In this document: one piece after another, positions 53,577 through 63,233 of the stretch
How positions within the stretch are numbered: the stretch's first letter is position 1
How the letters are laid out: each line of letters begins with the position of its first letter
Source of the DNA: Nitrospira defluvii
GTDB taxonomy: Bacteria; Nitrospirota; Nitrospiria; Nitrospirales; Nitrospiraceae
Reading direction: 5' to 3'
NCBI GenBank assembly: GCA_000196815.1
Contig: FP929003.1
Location: 3,681,501-3,745,500, forward strand
Length of the DNA stretch: 64,000 nucleotides
The notes under the pieces: model-generated
What the model was told of the DNA's origin: nothing
The model's database searches: none
What the model saw: the letters and a program-made list of their open reading frames with translations, nothing else
Program-made: the position numbers and the translations under genes

Positions 53577-56102
53577 CTAACTCCCATTGTGAACCTGCCG
53601 GTAAAACCATTGCTTCGCGAACTCCGCCACCACCACATAGGCCAACAGAATTCCGAGCATCGCCGCCCAGAAGATCGGTGGCAGCGGCTCGAATCCCAGA
53701 AACGCTCCCACCGGAGTCACCGGCAGCAACATGGTCCCCAGCCCCGTCAGGAGCGTCGTGATCAACAAGGCGGAAGAGGGCCGGCTGGTATAACAGGGCC
53801 GGCGGGTGCGAATGACCAACACGATCAACGACGCCGACAGCACGGACTCGACAAACCAGCCGGTGCGAAATTGGCCGGTCGTTGAGTGCAACAGCAGCAA
53901 GAGAACTCCGAACGTGAGGTAGTCGAACAGGGAACTCACCAGACCGAAGGTGAGCATAAATCGCCGGATGAACGGAATATCCCATCGGCGAGGCCGCTCG
54001 ATCAGTTCGTGATCGACCCGATCGGTGGCAATGGTCATTTCCGGAACGTCGGTCAGGACATTCGTCAGCAGGATCTGCTTCGGCAGCAACGGGAGAAACG
54101 GCAGGAACAGCGAGGCGCCGGCCATACTGAACATGTTGCCGAAATTCGCACTGGTGGCCATAAACACATATTTCAACGTATTAGCGAAGGTCATGCGGCC
54201 CTCGCGAACGCCTTGCACCAGCACGCCCAGATCATGCTCCAACAGGACGAGATCGGCCGCTTCTTTGGCGACATCGACGGCGCCATCGACTGAAATCCCG
54301 ACATCCGCCGCGTGGAGGGCCGGGGCATCGTTGATGCCGTCGCCGAGGTATCCCACCACATGGCCGGACGCGCGCAGCGCACGGATGATGCGTTCCTTTT
54401 GATTGGGTTCGATTTCCGCGAAGATATCGATGCTGTTTGCGCGTGCGCGTAGCGCGTCGTCGCTCATGCCGCGCAGATCAGTTCCCGTAAGCAGGTGCGG
54501 ATTCTCCAGCCCAACCGCTCGCCCGACATACGCCGCCACCAGCGCCTGATCCCCGGTCACCATTTTCAACGAGACCCCGAGGCCTTTGAGCGTCGCAATG
54601 GTCTCGGCCATGCCGGGCTTCGGAGGATCGGCAAAGGCCACCAGGCCCAGAAAGGTCATCGCCGTTTCATGTTCCTTGGAGACACGGTCAGCGGCGCCCA
54701 TGTCACGGCAGGCCAGCCCCAGCGTGCGAAATCCTTGCGCACTCAGTTCGCGAACCTGCTGTCGAATCGAATCCCGGACCTCATCGATCGACACCACGGT
54801 GCCGTCCGACTGTTCCGCATCGAGACAGGCCGTCAGCATGCTGTCCACGGCCCCTTTCGTGATCAACAGGTGCGTCTGCGGAGTCGCCACCAGGATCGAG
54901 AGCCGTTTGCGCACGAAGTCGTACGGTTCTTCCTCCAGCTTGCGATAGCCGGTGAGATCGACCGACCGGTGTCGGCGCAACGCGTCATCCAACGGATTCG
55001 GGAATCCGGATTCGAACATCGCGTTCAGCTGGGCGAGGAATAACACCTTCTCGCTCGGCCGGCCCTGAAGATCCAGTGCCGCGTGCAGGCGCATGGACCC
55101 CATGGTGAGAGTGCCGGTCTTGTCGGAGCACAACACATTCATGCTGCCGAAGTTTTCAATCGAGGTCAGGCGTTTGACGACCACCTTCTGGCGCGCCATT
55201 CGCTTGGCGCCGTGGGAGAGGTTGACGCTGATGATGGCCGGTAACAGTTGCGGCGTCAGGCCGACGGCCAGCGCCATGGAAAACAGAAAGGACTCCAGGA
55301 CCGGGCGTTCCAAATACACGTTCACCGCGAAAATCGCGAACACCAACAGCAGCGTGACTTCCAGCAACAGATACCCGAATCGGCGCACGCCTCGCTCAAA
55401 TTCCGTTTCCGGCGCCCGGACCTGCATCCGATGGGCGATGCGGCCGAATTCCGTCTCCTTGCCCACCGCCACGATCACGGCCCGCGCCTGCCCGCTTACC
55501 ACATGGGTGCCCAGAAACAGGCTGTTCGTGCGCTTCTGCAAGGGGACCGCAGCCGTGAGTGTTCCTGTCGATTTCTCTGCCGGATAGGTCTCCCCCGTCA
55601 AGGTCGCTTCATCGACGAACAGATCCTTAGCATCGAGCAACCGCGCGTCCCCGGGCAAACTCGACCCTGCCGAGAGCTCCACGATATCGCCCGGCACGAT
55701 GTCGTCGGCAGGCACCTCGCACAACCGGCCGTCCCGCCATGTCTGAGCCGTGATCTGCACGAGCGCCAACAGGCCGGCCACGGCGCGAGCTGCGCTGTAT
55801 TCCTGCCAGAAACTCAACAGGGCGCTGACCAGAATGATGGCCAGGATGATGAGCGCATCACTATGTTCGGCGAGAAAAAACGACACCCCGGAAGCGAAGA
55901 GCAGGATGAGGATGATGGGGCTTCGGAACTGGGCGAGCAAGAGCCGGAACGGCTGACTATCTCGCTGGGGTGTGAGCCGGACGGACGCGGAGGCGGCCTG
56001 CCGTTGTTCGGCCTCGCCGGTGCTCAACCCCTCCGGTACGGCGCACAGGTCGCGAAGCACCTCATCCGGAGAACAGGCCCAAAAAGGTCGTCCGTTCTCC
56101 AT
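53577..56102 (-). CDS. mgtA: Magnesium-translocating P-type ATPase (MgtA/MgtB type)
   Basis: The pump of about 841 residues has the P3B pattern: TGET actuator motif, TM4 GLTPQLLPAIISVNLSHGAKRM, phosphorylation motif CSDKTGTLTMGSM, GDGINDAPAL and six C-terminal membrane helices. It moves magnesium into the cell. I prefer the ATG at 56102 with GGGAG upstream; a GTG at 56129 would overlap the RND gene. It follows the RND genes on the same strand and is probably co-transcribed with them. Confidence 0.88.
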   Translation of the reverse strand: MENGRPFWACSPDEVLRDLCAVPEGLSTGEAEQRQAASASVRLTPQRDSQPFRLLLAQFRSPIILILLFASGVSFFLAEHSDALIILAIILVSALLSFWQEYSAARAVAGLLALVQITAQTWRDGRLCEVPADDIVPGDIVELSAGSSLPGDARLLDAKDLFVDEATLTGETYPAEKSTGTLTAAVPLQKRTNSLFLGTHVVSGQARAVIVAVGKETEFGRIAHRMQVRAPETEFERGVRRFGYLLLEVTLLLVFAIFAVNVYLERPVLESFLFSMALAVGLTPQLLPAIISVNLSHGAKRMARQKVVVKRLTSIENFGSMNVLCSDKTGTLTMGSMRLHAALDLQGRPSEKVLFLAQLNAMFESGFPNPLDDALRRHRSVDLTGYRKLEEEPYDFVRKRLSILVATPQTHLLITKGAVDSMLTACLDAEQSDGTVVSIDEVRDSIRQQVRELSAQGFRTLGLACRDMGAADRVSKEHETAMTFLGLVAFADPPKPGMAETIATLKGLGVSLKMVTGDQALVAAYVGRAVGLENPHLLTGTDLRGMSDDALRARANSIDIFAEIEPNQKERIIRALRASGHVVGYLGDGINDAPALHAADVGISVDGAVDVAKEAADLVLLEHDLGVLVQGVREGRMTFANTLKYVFMATSANFGNMFSMAGASLFLPFLPLLPKQILLTNVLTDVPEMTIATDRVDHELIERPRRWDIPFIRRFMLTFGLVSSLFDYLTFGVLLLLLHSTTGQFRTGWFVESVLSASLIVLVIRTRRPCYTSRPSSALLITTLLTGLGTMLLPVTPVGAFLGFEPLPPIFWAAMLGILLAYVVVAEFAKQWFYRQVHNGS

Positions 56103-56119
56103 GGTCTCGTGAACTCCCT

Positions 56120-59100
56120 TCACACCCACTCCGGGGCATGTTCCTTCGCGACCTCCTGTTCGGCAAAAGTCCGGTACAGGGCCGGGAGGACCAGCAACGT
56201 CAACGCGGTTGAGGTGAACAGGCCGCCGACGACCACGGTGGCCAGGGGCCGCTGCACTTCGGCGCCGATGCCCTGCGCCAGAACCAGCGGCAGGAGGCCG
56301 AGCAGCGTCGTCATCATCGTCATCACGACCGGGCGAAGCCGCAAAACACAGCCCGTCATAATCGCCGCCTCCGTCTGCTGCCCCTCATTCCGCAACTGAT
56401 TGATGTAGGAGACGAGTACGATGCCGTTTCCCACCGCCAACCCAAACAGTTCGATAAACCCGATCGAGGCGGGCACACTCAGATACTGATCGCTGAGCCA
56501 CAGCGACACGACACCGCCGATCAAGGCGAACGGCAGATTCAGAATGATCAAGGAGGCATACCGCAGCGAGTGAAACGCCCAGAAGAGCAGAAAGAAGACC
56601 AACCCGAGCGTGATCGGCACCACCACCAACAACCGCGCATTCGCGCGTTCCATATTCTCGAACGCCCCGCCCCACGCTACCGTGTACCCTTGCGGCAGCC
56701 GGATCCGTTCGGCCAGCAGCTTCCGGCCTTCGTCCACGACACTGCCGATGTCCCGCCCGACGACATTGAACCCGATGTAGATCCGCCGCTTCGCCTGCTC
56801 ACGACTGATGCGCGCGGGCCCTTCGCGCATCTCGATGGTCGCGAGTTCACTCAAGGGAATCGGCGCGCCGGATGCGGATCGCACCCGGATATCTCCGATC
56901 GCCCCGATACTGTTGCGAGAGGGCTCCGGGAAACGCAGGGTCAGCTGAAATCGACGCTCGCCTTCGTACACCTGCGTGGCCGGCTTGCCGCCCACCGCCG
57001 TCGTAATGATGTCGTGCACATCCGACACATTGATGCCGTAACGGGCGATTTTCTCCCGATCGATGTCGATCGTCAGATAGGGCTGTCCGGCAACCTGTTC
57101 GACCTTGACGTCTTTGACCCCTTCCACCGTACGCATCAGCCCCGCGATCGCGTCGGCATTCTGATACAGCAGATCGAGATCATCTCCGAACAACTTGACG
57201 GCGCATTCAGTACGGATGCCGGAGATCAACTCATCGACCCGCTCCTGAATCGGCTGGCTCATCAGGACGGAAATTCCGGGAATCTCCGCAAGACGCTTCC
57301 GCATCGCATCGACCAGGCCCGATTGTGTCTGTGCCGTGGTCCAGGTGTTGCGCGGACGCAGCGTCACGATCGGATCGCTCTCATTCGGCTCCTCCGGACC
57401 GACGGCGATATCGGGGCGGCCGATCTTGCTCACCGACATCTGCACCTCCGGAAACTCCAGCATGGCCTTCTGGGTTTGTTTCTCAATCGCGATCGACTCC
57501 TCCAACGAGACACTCGGCAGCCGCACAATTTGCGGCGTCAGCGCGCCCTCCTCCAGAATCGGAATGAATTCCCGCCCCACGAACGGCAGCAGGGTCAGAC
57601 TCGCCAGCACCACCGCCGTCGATCCCAGCAACACCGGCACCCGATGGTCGAGCGTCCAACGGAGCACCGGCTGATAGCGGGCCTTCATCCACCGGGTAAG
57701 CCGGGTCTCCTCCGGATGGTCGCCGCGCAGGATCAGGGACGCCAGAACCGGCGAGAGGGTCAAGGTGACGACCACCGACATCAGCAGCGAAATCACCAGC
57801 GTATAGGCCAACGGGGCGAACATTTTCCCTTCCATGCCGTGCAGAGTCATCAGGGGAAGGAAGACAACGCTGATAATCAGGATGCCGAACACGATCGGCC
57901 GCCCTACCTCGCTGGTGGCCCGGAAAATCACCTCCAGCCGGGACCGCTGATGCAAATGATTTTCTGAGAGATGGCGATAGACATTCTCCACCACGACCAA
58001 CGATCCGTCGGCAATTTCCCCGATCCCGATCGCCAAGCCACCCAAGGTCATGAGATTGGCGGAGAGCCCCACGCGTTGCATTACCAGGAATGTCATCAGC
58101 GGCGTCACCAGCAGAGACACGGTGACGACGATCGCGCTCCGCACATGGCCCAGAAACAGGAAAAATACGACGGTGACCAGCACGATTCCCTCGATCAAGG
58201 CATCGCGCACGGTATTGATGGCCGCGGTCACGAGCTCGATCCGGTCATAAAACGGGATGATCTTGAGGCCTTCCGATAACAGGCCATCCTGCTGAATCGT
58301 GTCGACCCGGCGTTTCACAGCCTGAACGACTTCACGCGCATTGCCTCCGCGCAGCATCAGCACCGTGCCCGCCACCACCTCCCGCTCGCCGTTCAGCACG
58401 GCCGCGCCATGGCGCACCGCATGACCGATACGCACCTCTGCCACATCACGGACGAACACGGGTGTGCCGCCCGCTTCCTTCACGACGATACGCTCGATGT
58501 CAGGCAGGGTTTTGATGAGTCCCAGTCCCCGCACAATGGCGCGTTCCGCATGCCGTTCCAGCACGTTGCCGCCGGAATTGGCATTGTTCTTCTGCACCGC
58601 CTCATAGATGTCGTGCAGCGTCAGGCTGTACTTGCGCAACTTGTCGGGATCCACCAGCACCTGGAACTGCTTCACGAATCCGCCCAGGCCGTTCACATCG
58701 ATCACGCCCGGCACACTCTTCAGCAGGGGGCGGAGCACCCAGTCCTGCACCGTCCGCTGATTCGTCAGCTCCGCCTCCACTCTCGCGGCACTGGTCGCAT
58801 GGGCTTGCGGGCCTTCGAGATAGTATTGGTAAATTTCCCCCAGCCCGGTCGTGACCGGCGCCAGGACCGGATCGATGCCCGGCGGCAACCGCTCCTTGAC
58901 CGCCATGATCCGCTCCAACACCAACTGGCGGGCAAAGTACACATCCACATCGTCCTCGAACACCACCGTCAGCTGGGAGAGCGCAAACTTGGACAAGGAA
59001 CGGATTTCCGTCAGACCCGGCAGGCCGTTCATCTGCAGTTCGATCGGATAGGTGATGAAGCGTTCCACTTCAACGGGAGAGAGGCCAGGCGCTTCCGTCA

Positions 59101-59248
59101 ACACCTGCACCTGCACATTGGTCACATCGGGATAGGCATCGATGGGAATGGATTGAAAGGCGAACAGACCGGCCACGGAAAACATGCAGGCCAGTCCGAT
59201 GACGAGGATCGATTGGCGGAGCGAGAACTCCAACAATGAGGCAATCAT
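56120..59248 (-). CDS. Heavy-metal efflux RND transporter (CusA/CzcA class)
   Basis: This 1042-residue inner-membrane pump has 12 helices and two large periplasmic loops. The start IPIDAYPDVTNVQVQVLTEAPGLSPVEVERFITYPIE is typical of the heavy-metal RND group. TM4 reads GLAIGIGEIADGSLVVVEN, which differs from both the CzcA and CusA consensus, so the metal cannot be named. It overlaps the adaptor gene by four bases (ATGA). No outer-membrane factor gene lies in the window. Confidence 0.92.
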   Translation of the reverse strand: MIASLLEFSLRQSILVIGLACMFSVAGLFAFQSIPIDAYPDVTNVQVQVLTEAPGLSPVEVERFITYPIELQMNGLPGLTEIRSLSKFALSQLTVVFEDDVDVYFARQLVLERIMAVKERLPPGIDPVLAPVTTGLGEIYQYYLEGPQAHATSAARVEAELTNQRTVQDWVLRPLLKSVPGVIDVNGLGGFVKQFQVLVDPDKLRKYSLTLHDIYEAVQKNNANSGGNVLERHAERAIVRGLGLIKTLPDIERIVVKEAGGTPVFVRDVAEVRIGHAVRHGAAVLNGEREVVAGTVLMLRGGNAREVVQAVKRRVDTIQQDGLLSEGLKIIPFYDRIELVTAAINTVRDALIEGIVLVTVVFFLFLGHVRSAIVVTVSLLVTPLMTFLVMQRVGLSANLMTLGGLAIGIGEIADGSLVVVENVYRHLSENHLHQRSRLEVIFRATSEVGRPIVFGILIISVVFLPLMTLHGMEGKMFAPLAYTLVISLLMSVVVTLTLSPVLASLILRGDHPEETRLTRWMKARYQPVLRWTLDHRVPVLLGSTAVVLASLTLLPFVGREFIPILEEGALTPQIVRLPSVSLEESIAIEKQTQKAMLEFPEVQMSVSKIGRPDIAVGPEEPNESDPIVTLRPRNTWTTAQTQSGLVDAMRKRLAEIPGISVLMSQPIQERVDELISGIRTECAVKLFGDDLDLLYQNADAIAGLMRTVEGVKDVKVEQVAGQPYLTIDIDREKIARYGINVSDVHDIITTAVGGKPATQVYEGERRFQLTLRFPEPSRNSIGAIGDIRVRSASGAPIPLSELATIEMREGPARISREQAKRRIYIGFNVVGRDIGSVVDEGRKLLAERIRLPQGYTVAWGGAFENMERANARLLVVVPITLGLVFFLLFWAFHSLRYASLIILNLPFALIGGVVSLWLSDQYLSVPASIGFIELFGLAVGNGIVLVSYINQLRNEGQQTEAAIMTGCVLRLRPVVMTMMTTLLGLLPLVLAQGIGAEVQRPLATVVVGGLFTSTALTLLVLPALYRTFAEQEVAKEHAPEWV

Positions 59249-60483
59249 GGCGTGGGCTCGATTTTGTGGATATCGAACTCCGACTTGATTGCAAAAGCTC
59301 CTTTGACGACCACGTCTTCCCCCTCGTGCAGCCCCTCCAGGACGAGAGCCTTCCCATCCAGCTCGTCTCCCAGGAGAACCCGGCGCGATTCAAACCGATT
59401 GTCCGGTCGCCGCACGAACAGCAATTTGCCCGTGCCGTCCTGCTGCACGGCCGTGAGCGGCACCGCCAGCGCCTCCGGTTGAGGCGACGCGAAGACACGG
59501 ACCATGGCGAACATCTCTGGCTTCAAGGTCCGATCGGGATTGAGGACGGTGACACGGACGCGCATCGTCCTGGTCGATGGATCGAGGACATCGCTGATGT
59601 AGGTCACGGTACCGGAGAACAGCCCGTGCGGATAGGCCGGAACCATCACATGAACCCGATCCTTCGGACGAACGAAGCGCACGTCCTTTTCCGGCACGTT
59701 GGCCACCACCCAGACATCTGACAGGTCGGCGATGGTGAAACAGTTCCGCGAGGTCTCCACCACCTCCCCGCGCGTAATATTGCGCATGATCACACGGCCC
59801 GCAAAGGGCGCTCGAATGGCGACGTCCGAACGGATCGTCTGCTCGCGTTCGAGCCGTTGGAGTTCCTGGGCCGGCACGCCGAGCAGCGCAAGCCGATGCG
59901 AGGCTTCCCGCGCATCGGCGCGCGCGGTTTTCATTTCCGCTTCCCGGCGTTGCAGTTCGGCCAGGCTGATCGCACGATGCTCATGGAGATTTTCCGCCCG
60001 CTCAAAGGCCAGTTGCGCTTCATGTTGCCTCGCCGCCGACTTGAGGTATGCGCCTTCGGCCATGCCGAGATCGGTACTGTCGAGCAACGCCAGCCGCTCC
60101 CCCTTCTTCACATCCTTCCCCACATCGACCAGCACTTCGACGACCCTCCCTCGGATAAGGGTCGTGACCTCCGCCAGTTCATTTTCGTTGGCTTGCACGG
60201 TCGCGGGAAATTCGCGATGGAAGGTAAACGGCTCTTTCTTGACCGTCATCACCTCGATGCCGGCCCGGACAATTTCAGGATCGGTCAGCTGCACCATCCC
60301 ATCGGCGGCTCTGCTCACCGGCTTGCCGGCCGGCGGCGTCACGGGCGCATCCCGATCGCAGGCTGCTGCCAGGATCAGTACCAGCCCGATCACCAGGCAT
60401 CGTCCCGCAGGAGAAGGCCAGTCACCGGATCGCCGATGCTGCCCCTCTGAATTCCGCCTGAAAACCCTCGCTGTTTCTGTCAT
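59245..60483 (-). CDS. RND efflux periplasmic adaptor lipoprotein
   Basis: This 412-residue membrane-fusion protein has a lipobox-like signal (CLVIGLVLILAAAC), an HlyD/CusB-type barrel-sandwich (LIRGRVVEVLVDVGKDVKKGERLALL), an alpha-hairpin, and beta-barrel (DVAIRAPFAGRVIMRNITRGEVV). No histidine- or methionine-rich metal site is evident near the N-terminus. It links the RND pump to an outer-membrane channel encoded elsewhere. It is the first gene of the reverse adaptor-RND-MgtA group. Confidence 0.9.
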   Translation of the reverse strand: MTETARVFRRNSEGQHRRSGDWPSPAGRCLVIGLVLILAAACDRDAPVTPPAGKPVSRAADGMVQLTDPEIVRAGIEVMTVKKEPFTFHREFPATVQANENELAEVTTLIRGRVVEVLVDVGKDVKKGERLALLDSTDLGMAEGAYLKSAARQHEAQLAFERAENLHEHRAISLAELQRREAEMKTARADAREASHRLALLGVPAQELQRLEREQTIRSDVAIRAPFAGRVIMRNITRGEVVETSRNCFTIADLSDVWVVANVPEKDVRFVRPKDRVHVMVPAYPHGLFSGTVTYISDVLDPSTRTMRVRVTVLNPDRTLKPEMFAMVRVFASPQPEALAVPLTAVQQDGTGKLLFVRRPDNRFESRRVLLGDELDGKALVLEGLHEGEDVVVKGAFAIKSEFDIHKIEPTP

Positions 60484-60672
60484 GCGTCGATCGTCTGCCT
60501 TGGGCGTCCCTGCTGGTCCTGAGAACAGCAGGGACCATGCCGTGAGAGAGTCCGGATTTCGAGAGGAATGGGATGCCGGTAGCAGCGTTTTGCTACGCTA
60601 CCGGCCCTGAGAGCGGGGTGAAATGCCACAGCAGTGTTTATTGTTCGAGAGATGGACCTCCGGCGAACGATG

Positions 60673-61527
60673 CTACCGGACCACGAGCACCGAGCAGGTA
60701 CTGTGCTGCACGACCTTGGTCGAGACACTGCCCAGCAGGAACCGGGCGACGGCCCCCATACCTTTGGCCCCGGTCACGATCAGATCGACTTTCTTCTTCG
60801 TCGCCACTTTCAAGATCTCATCGGCCGGTTTTCCGAGCTGGACCACTTCATCGACCACATACCCGGCCTTCAGCAGCTTGTTCGCACATTGCTCGACCAG
60901 GCGGGCGCCGGCTTCTTTGAGTTCCGGATACTTCAGGAACGGCATGGCGTGCATCACCACCACATCGATCGGCTCCAGGCCTTCCCGCTCTTCCGGGTGC
61001 AGTTTAGTCAGCAGGAACCGCAATGCCTTCTCCGAGGCCTTGGACCCGTCGGCGGCGAAGAGAATCCGGCTCAGCGGGCGCGGTTCTTCCTTCACGATGA
61101 GAACCGAGCAGGGCGCATGCAGCGTCACCTGGGTCGAGACACTCCCGAGCATGAACCGGTCGAGGGCGTCCAACCCCCGGCTCCCGATCGCCACAAGCCC
61201 GTCACGCTGCGGCGCCCGTTCAAGAATGGTCGGACCCGCAGCTCCGCGCTCAGACACCAGCTTGCCTTTCAGCTTGAGCGACGCCATCTGAGCCTTCGCC
61301 TCGGCCATGGCCGTCTTTCCACGGGCTTCGATCCGTTTGATTTCTTCCTGAATAAACGGCTCATTGCCGATCACCACCGGCTGAAACATGAACGGCGCGC
61401 GCAGGGCCTCGACATCTGTCACATGCAGGACGCTCACATCCGGCTTCTCCGCGAACGGCATCCGTGCCACCCATTCCGTCGCCCACTTCCCGTATTTCGA
61501 TCCATCGGTCGCAATCAAAACTTTCAT
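60673..61527 (-). CDS. Tandem universal stress protein (two UspA domains)
   Basis: The 284-residue protein has two UspA domains. The first starts MKVLIATDGSKYGKWATEW. Each ends with a GSRGLDALDRFMLGSVSTQVTLHAPCSVLIV or GAKGMGAVARFLLGSVSTKVVQHSTCSVLVV segment, the ATP-binding G-x2-G-x9-G-S pattern. It may bind ATP and respond to starvation or metal stress. A GAGGGG site precedes the ATG at 61527. It stands 190 bases upstream of the RND adaptor on the same strand. Confidence 0.9.
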   Translation of the reverse strand: MKVLIATDGSKYGKWATEWVARMPFAEKPDVSVLHVTDVEALRAPFMFQPVVIGNEPFIQEEIKRIEARGKTAMAEAKAQMASLKLKGKLVSERGAAGPTILERAPQRDGLVAIGSRGLDALDRFMLGSVSTQVTLHAPCSVLIVKEEPRPLSRILFAADGSKASEKALRFLLTKLHPEEREGLEPIDVVVMHAMPFLKYPELKEAGARLVEQCANKLLKAGYVVDEVVQLGKPADEILKVATKKKVDLIVTGAKGMGAVARFLLGSVSTKVVQHSTCSVLVVR

Positions 61528-62234
61528 AGGTCGCCCCTCATCGTTCAATCTGTTACCGACTTGAGTAGCAGGCTTTGTGCCAACGCTGCCGCATCTTCGC
61601 CCCAACGGATCGGCGGGTCAATAGCTTCTTTCCGCAGAAATGCGGGAAGGCCCCGCTTCGCCCTGTGGAAGGTCATAGGAAGGGTGCCGCCTGGGCGGGA
61701 GACCTATGCGTTGAGCGAAGAACCGAAGAAAGGACGGAGACACACAAAGCAGAACAACGAGGGGGCGGAATGGCAATCAACCGGACGGGATGCCGCCGGT
61801 CACTTCATGCGACCATAGACCGCCGTGGATCGCGGCGCGGAGCAACCGACCGATGTGTGTCCCCAGGGGGAGCGACGCTCTTGTTCACGACCGATTCGGC
61901 CCCAGGTCACCTTGTAGAGCAACGACCACACCGAGCGCAGAAACGACCAACCGAATACTCGCTGGGCTTCAGGCCTTCCACCGGCCTGACACCAGGAATG
62001 CCACAATCCGGACCGTATCCTCCGCCCGGCGACGACACCATAGATTCGACGTTGAGTCTTCACTGGTTGGCCTCCCACATGGGTACCGGAAAAGTCCACT
62101 CACTCCCTGCGCAGGTCATCATGAAGAACCGTACCATGTGGTTGCCGATCCGCCAAAAGAGAATTACATTTGAGACGCACCGTCGATCGGAGTCAGATAC
62201 AGAAGACCGATCAAATTAATGAGGCCAGGAAATC
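61528..62234. other. 707-base interval without a supported gene
   Basis: Open frames run through this GC-rich stretch on both strands but none has a family match, a signal peptide or a good ribosome-binding site. It should hold the promoter of the UspA gene at its left end. A promoter for the acetyltransferase may lie in the AT-richer bases 62200-62234. Confidence 0.35.
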
Positions 62235-62699
62235 ATGCCGCAACATCACGACATAGGACGGGTAGAACTGACCGACTGGACCACCACAGGGTCGGCCATC
62301 AGAGCGATTCGTGAAACGGTGTTTATCCACGAGCAGGGAGTGCCGGTGGAACTGGAGTGGGATGGGCTCGATTCAGCTTGCGCCCATGTGCTGGCATGGA
62401 ACAACCGAGGAGAGGCCATCGGCACGGCACGCATGCAACAGAATGGCACCATCGGCAGGATGGCAGTCCTCAAGGACTGGCGCGGCCGCGGCGTCGGACG
62501 GGCCCTTCTCCGGACGTTACTGGATCTGGCGACGAGACGAGGGCTCTCCCGCGTGACCTTGTCCGCACAGACCCATGCGCTTGGATTCTACGAACGAGCG
62601 GGGTTCGATGTGGTCGGCGAGCCTTTCATCGACGCCGGCATTCCGCATCGGAAGATGGTGAAAGAACTATACGGTGTCGCCGATACCGTCCAACCTTGA
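62235..62699 (+). CDS. GNAT-family N-acetyltransferase
   Basis: The 154-residue protein has the GNAT layout: FIHEQGVPVELEWDGLD, IGTARM, acetyl-CoA loop MAVLKDWRGRGVGRALLRTLL, then ALGFYERAGFDVVGEPFIDAGIPHRKM. The EWDGLD and GIPHRKM motifs are those of the ElaA-like branch. The acceptor is unknown. Confidence 0.88.
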   Translation: MPQHHDIGRVELTDWTTTGSAIRAIRETVFIHEQGVPVELEWDGLDSACAHVLAWNNRGEAIGTARMQQNGTIGRMAVLKDWRGRGVGRALLRTLLDLATRRGLSRVTLSAQTHALGFYERAGFDVVGEPFIDAGIPHRKMVKELYGVADTVQP

Positions 62700-62780
62700 C
62701 CCAATAGCTTCCCACGATAGGAGGACCGGCCAAAGTTCGTTCAGCCGAAAGTGCAAGCTATTGCATTCACCGCCATCCCT

Positions 62781-63233
62781 CTAAACGTGCTGAGCATTTG
62801 GGAGCAAGTTCATACTCGATGACTTAGCCTTAAGCACTTCATCAGCCCGCAAATACCTAAAAGATTGGGGCGGTGAAAACCCGATCCAAGAGCTCCTCAA
62901 TGCTACGAGTGACATCGGCTTTCCCAGCCTCCAGACTGTCTCAATGCAGATGCCGAAGCCCAAAGACGACCCGGAATAGTATTGCTGGAATTGGGTTTTG
63001 GTGAGGCCAGATTCATCGCCAACCAGTTTCCATAACTTTTTAGGCTGCGCAGCAATAACTCTATTCACCGCAAATCCACCGACCAGCGCCATGATGGGGC
63101 GTGGGGTATAGATTAGAACAATATCGCCTCTCTCTAGCCTGGGGCGTATTCTTCTAAGTTCTACTTTCTTTGTGCCCTTGAGAATATCCTGGGCGTGTCT
63201 CTCCTTGATAGAAAGCACCAGAACCGTCTTCAT
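62781..63233 (-). CDS. ASCH-domain protein
   Basis: This 150-residue protein opens with VLVLSIKERHAQDILKGTKKVELRRIRPRLERGDIVLIYTPRPIMALVGGFAV, the ASCH/PUA-like beta-barrel that binds RNA or a base. Its ATG overlaps the stop of the upstream gene by one base (TAATG) with GAGGAG upstream, so the two are translated together. The DNA is visibly more AT-rich than the rest of the window. Related pairs may belong to mobile or defence-type gene sets; that is an inference. Confidence 0.8.
   Translation of the reverse strand: MKTVLVLSIKERHAQDILKGTKKVELRRIRPRLERGDIVLIYTPRPIMALVGGFAVNRVIAAQPKKLWKLVGDESGLTKTQFQQYYSGSSLGFGICIETVWRLGKPMSLVALRSSWIGFSPPQSFRYLRADEVLKAKSSSMNLLPNAQHV

Noticed and set aside
56570-57967. 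465-codon forward frame opposite the RND gene
   Set aside because: Composition (R, H, Q, D-rich) is that of an antisense shadow and the RND protein is intact.
61575-62219. Forward 214-codon frame after the UspA gene
   Set aside because: No domain, no signal peptide, no ribosome-binding site, and mixed composition.
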